Below, piece by piece: positions 4,914 through 7,197 of a stretch of 7,197 bases of DNA (the stretch's first letter is position 1; the number at the start of each line of letters is the position of its first letter). Source of the stretch: Frankiaceae bacterium (GTDB lineage: Bacteria; Actinomycetota; Actinomycetes; Frankiales; Frankiaceae); assembly GCA_030840885.1 (NCBI GenBank), contig JAVEDQ010000443.1, forward strand, positions 1-7,197, in the 5' to 3' direction. Position numbers and translations under genes: made by a program. A model generated the notes under the pieces. It made no database searches. It was given only the letters and a program-made list of their open reading frames with translations, and was not told the origin of the DNA.

Positions 4914-5591
4914 TCATTGGACCGTGACGGTGAGCGGCAGGTGGATCGAGGGGCGACCGCGCACCGCCAGCCAGCCGAGGTAGGTACCGCTCGTCGCGTT
5001 CTCGGGAACCGTCACCGTGACCGTCACCTTGCTGCTCAGACCCGGACACACGTGCAACCGTTCCGGCGTCAACGCCACCGTGGCGGCGAGAACCTCACCA
5101 GCGCCGTCGGCCCGGGTCAGACCGGGGCAGACGAACTCGAGGTCGTCGAGTGGTGTGCTGCCGTCGTTGCTGACGTCGACCTGGCCGGATGCGGTTCCGT
5201 TCGCTGAGACCGACAACGACAGTCCGCCGCTCGCGGCCGTGCGGAGTGGCGGGCTCGTGGTGCCACGGGCGTGTCCGGCGACGCCGGACACCAGGCCCGA
5301 CATCTCTCGGATGGACGGCGCGCTCCCGCCGAGAACGCTTCTGGCCAGGCCGGCGACGTCGTTGGCCCGGTCGAGCAGCGGTCCGCCGACTCCCCGTGCG
5401 CCTCCGCCCAGCACCTGCTCAGCGATCGACAGGACGTCGTCCATCGTGCGGTGCAGGAGCGTTCGCAAGTCGTCCGCGGAGGGCGATGCCGAGCTTTCGG
5501 CACTCGTCCGGACTCCGGCCGTGGTGTCGTCCGACGCTCTGACCTCCGCAGTGTCCGTGACCTTGGAGGTATCCCTGGGCTCGGCGCTCAT
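4914..5591 (-). CDS. Protein of unknown function with a disordered N-terminus, helical repeats and a C-terminal beta-sandwich-like domain
   Basis: I do not recognise this 225-residue protein. Residues 1-40 are rich in Ser, Thr, Asp and Ala and look disordered; there is no signal peptide. Residues 41-110 look like short amphipathic helices with an internal repeat: 'DVLSIAEQVLGGGA' (52-65) and 'DVAGLARSVLGGSA' (78-91), 8 of 14 identical. Residues 120-225 read as alternating beta strands ('GLSLSVSANGTASGQVDVSN', 'KVTVTVTVPENATSGTYLGW', 'HLPLTVTVQ'), like Ig-like or NEW3-type sandwiches that are usually extracytoplasmic. The only two cysteines each sit in 'CPGL', at 155-158 and 182-185, which suggests a disulfide or a shared site. 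The ATG at 5591 has GGAG 6 nt upstream and overlaps the previous gene's stop as ATGA, so translation is probably coupled. A role as a partner or scaffold for the two enzymes is inference. Confidence 0.8.
   Translation of the reverse strand: MSAEPRDTSKVTDTAEVRASDDTTAGVRTSAESSASPSADDLRTLLHRTMDDVLSIAEQVLGGGARGVGGPLLDRANDVAGLARSVLGGSAPSIREMSGLVSGVAGHARGTTSPPLRTAASGGLSLSVSANGTASGQVDVSNDGSTPLDDLEFVCPGLTRADGAGEVLAATVALTPERLHVCPGLSSKVTVTVTVPENATSGTYLGWLAVRGRPSIHLPLTVTVQ
5588..5591 (-). other. ATGA stop/start overlap (translational coupling)
   Basis: The TGA stop of the FAD oxidoreductase gene (5590-5588) shares bases with the ATG start of the 225-residue protein gene (5591-5589). A GGAG at 5601-5598 lies inside the upstream coding sequence and serves the downstream start. 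This makes the pair one operon. Confidence 0.85.
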
Positions 5592-7197
5592 CGTGGTCTC
5601 CGGAGGTGATCGTGCCCGACGACGGCACTAGTGGCAGGCGAGCGGCAGATCGCCCTGGCGGCCAGCAGGCCGGCGGTCGCGGCCGCTTCGATGCAGCCGG
5701 CGTTGAGGCCGCAGTCGGTCCAGTCGCCGGCGAGGTACAGGTTGGCGAACCCGCTGTCGTCGGGACGCAGGCGGTAGCGCGACGTCCCCGGCAGGGACTG
5801 CACGTAGCGGTCGCTCGGGTCGATGTTCGCGCGCAGGTACTGCCGCTCGAAGCCCTCTGCCCCCGTCGCGGTGGGTATCAGGCTGTCCCACCGGAATCCG
5901 GACGGATAGCGGTGGGTGGTGCTCGGCAGCAGACTGCCGAGGTCCTTCTCGAGAAAACGAATGGCGTGCCGCCGGACGTGCTCGTTGGCTGACTGCTGCT
6001 GCTCCAGGCTCACGCGTTCCTTCTCCTGTTCCCAGGGGAGCGCACTGCAGAAGTAGGCGACCGCGCGGGGGGCCGGCTTCTCCCAGCTCTCCCACTCGAG
6101 CAGGTGGCTCATGTCGGCATAGGTGTCGAAGGGGTCGACGAAACCACAGGTGATCGCCCCGGGCACGGGGTCGCCGAGGTCGGCGGTGGAGTTCTCGAAC
6201 CACAGCTGGAGCGATTGCGTGCCCACGGTGGCCACTTGTTCGACCATCTCTCGCCATCGCCAGTCCACGTCTATCAGGTCTCGGCAGACATGTCGGAGCG
6301 CCCCGAGACTGATCGCCAGGACCACGTCGGTGAAGTGCTCCCCGGACTCCAGGACCACGTCTCTCGAAGCGGCGCCGCTGGGACCGGTGTCGCAGGCATC
6401 TGCGCCTCCGACACCGTCGCCGTACATGAGCTGCCAACCGAGCTGCTGCGGATCGGATGTGAGATGGGCAGGAACGCTGTCGACGAGAGCAGCAGGCGGA
6501 GCAGGCTGCCAGCAGTGCATGCCCTGAACGGTGCGCAGGGGCCACTCGCCGCCCTGCGGCCGCAGCGGTGCCTGTTGTGCGATGTGCACCCGCTCTATGC
6601 GACTGGCATCCGCGGAGAGCTCGAGCCGGGTCACATTGTGGAAGAACTCGAAGCGAACGCCGCGTCGCAGGAGAGCCAGATAGATGGGCGCGAAGACCGT
6701 CTCGCCCATCCCGGCCCGCATCTTGTAGGCGAGCGAGCCCTTGTAGTCGAACACCATCCGCGCCAGTCCGCGCAGAGCCGTCGCCGCCGAACAACTCGGC
6801 TGTTCCGTGTCGCCGTTGCGGTAGGCGAACGCGAGATCGTAGACGGCGGCCCGGATCAGCGCACAGCGCGCCGATTCCGGCGCTGCGCCATGGTGTTCGA
6901 GCCAGTCAGTGAAATCCACGTCGTCCACGACGTCGGTGCCCAGAACCAGCAAGCCGTCGGCGAGTACCCCTCGCACGCAGGCCAGCAGGATGTCCACCAG
7001 GTAGATCTGCCGCCGTAACAGATCCGAGCCCTCGGCGAGCGGCCGGAGGTAGTTGCCCACCAGCTCGATCCCGCGCTCGACCATCCGCAGCAGCCGAGAG
7101 TGTGACTGCGGCGCGTGGTCCCGTGGATCGTTGCCGAGCGACGTAGCGACGCCGAACGCTCCGGCGAGCACCGTTTCGATCAGCCGCATCTCTCTCG
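5588..7197 (-). CDS. FAD-dependent oxidoreductase, flavin amine oxidase/carotenoid desaturase-like, 5'-truncated by the window edge
   Basis: The frame is open to the right edge, with 535 residues visible. The ATG at 7189 is probably internal, because the expected N-terminal Rossmann GxGxxG motif is absent here. The C-terminal FAD-binding signature of the amine oxidase/phytoene desaturase/hydroxysqualene dehydroxylase superfamily is clear: 'NLYLAGDWTDCGLNAGCIEAAATAGLLAARAI' (residues 483-514 counted from that Met). The central motif 'AGMGETVFAPIYLALLRRGV' (159-178) followed by 'NVTRLEL' matches the loop-strand region of these flavoproteins, and 'FTDVVLAISLGAL' (286-298) is the second FAD-domain strand. 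Residues 30-110 are helical and Leu-rich, perhaps a lipid-facing substrate region. Such enzymes oxidise amines or desaturate isoprenoid chains. The polyprenyl synthase in the same operon favours an isoprenoid substrate, but that is inference. The total length probably exceeds 600 residues, long for HpnE or CrtI. Confidence 0.88.
   Translation of the reverse strand, partial: REMRLIETVLAGAFGVATSLGNDPRDHAPQSHSRLLRMVERGIELVGNYLRPLAEGSDLLRRQIYLVDILLACVRGVLADGLLVLGTDVVDDVDFTDWLEHHGAAPESARCALIRAAVYDLAFAYRNGDTEQPSCSAATALRGLARMVFDYKGSLAYKMRAGMGETVFAPIYLALLRRGVRFEFFHNVTRLELSADASRIERVHIAQQAPLRPQGGEWPLRTVQGMHCWQPAPPAALVDSVPAHLTSDPQQLGWQLMYGDGVGGADACDTGPSGAASRDVVLESGEHFTDVVLAISLGALRHVCRDLIDVDWRWREMVEQVATVGTQSLQLWFENSTADLGDPVPGAITCGFVDPFDTYADMSHLLEWESWEKPAPRAVAYFCSALPWEQEKERVSLEQQQSANEHVRRHAIRFLEKDLGSLLPSTTHRYPSGFRWDSLIPTATGAEGFERQYLRANIDPSDRYVQSLPGTSRYRLRPDDSGFANLYLAGDWTDCGLNAGCIEAAATAGLLAARAICRSPATSAVVGHDHLRRPR

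Overview
The window is very GC-rich on both strands, by eye near 70%, and almost every codon ends in G or C. Shine-Dalgarno sites are clear (GGAGG, GAGGAG, GGAGGAGAGG), intergenic gaps are short, and one gene uses a TTG start. The protein families fit a high-GC actinobacterium, perhaps from the Geodermatophilaceae/Frankiales side, but that placement is an impression from protein style. No mobile element, tRNA, rRNA or CRISPR array is visible, and the DNA looks like ordinary chromosome.

Left part (1-1497): the 3' part of a galactose oxidase/glyoxal oxidase-like gene, a putative secreted-type copper radical oxidase, enters from the left edge on the + strand. It converges on a lipase gene. The 174-bp gap between them holds a strong imperfect hairpin, probably a two-way terminator, and a degenerate 16-bp tandem repeat.

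Middle (1498-3797): on the - strand an ECF-type sigma factor gene is followed after 76 bp by an alpha/beta-hydrolase (lipase) gene. On the + strand, divergent from the sigma gene across 160 bp, lies a Crp/Fnr-family regulator gene. Two regulators thus share a control region, and that region contains at least two perfect inverted repeats.

Right part (3814-7197): a - strand operon. In order of transcription it encodes an FAD-dependent amine-oxidase/desaturase-like oxidoreductase (its N-terminus, including the expected Rossmann glycine motif, lies outside the window), a 225-residue protein of unknown function with a beta-sandwich-like C-terminus, and a trans-type polyprenyl diphosphate synthase. 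The first two genes overlap by ATGA and the third follows after 41 bp. The synthase could supply a prenyl diphosphate chain that is then used in a route involving the FAD enzyme. The middle protein has no recognised role, and this trio is the best candidate in the window for something undescribed. The Crp-type gene converges on the operon with only 16 bp between stop codons.
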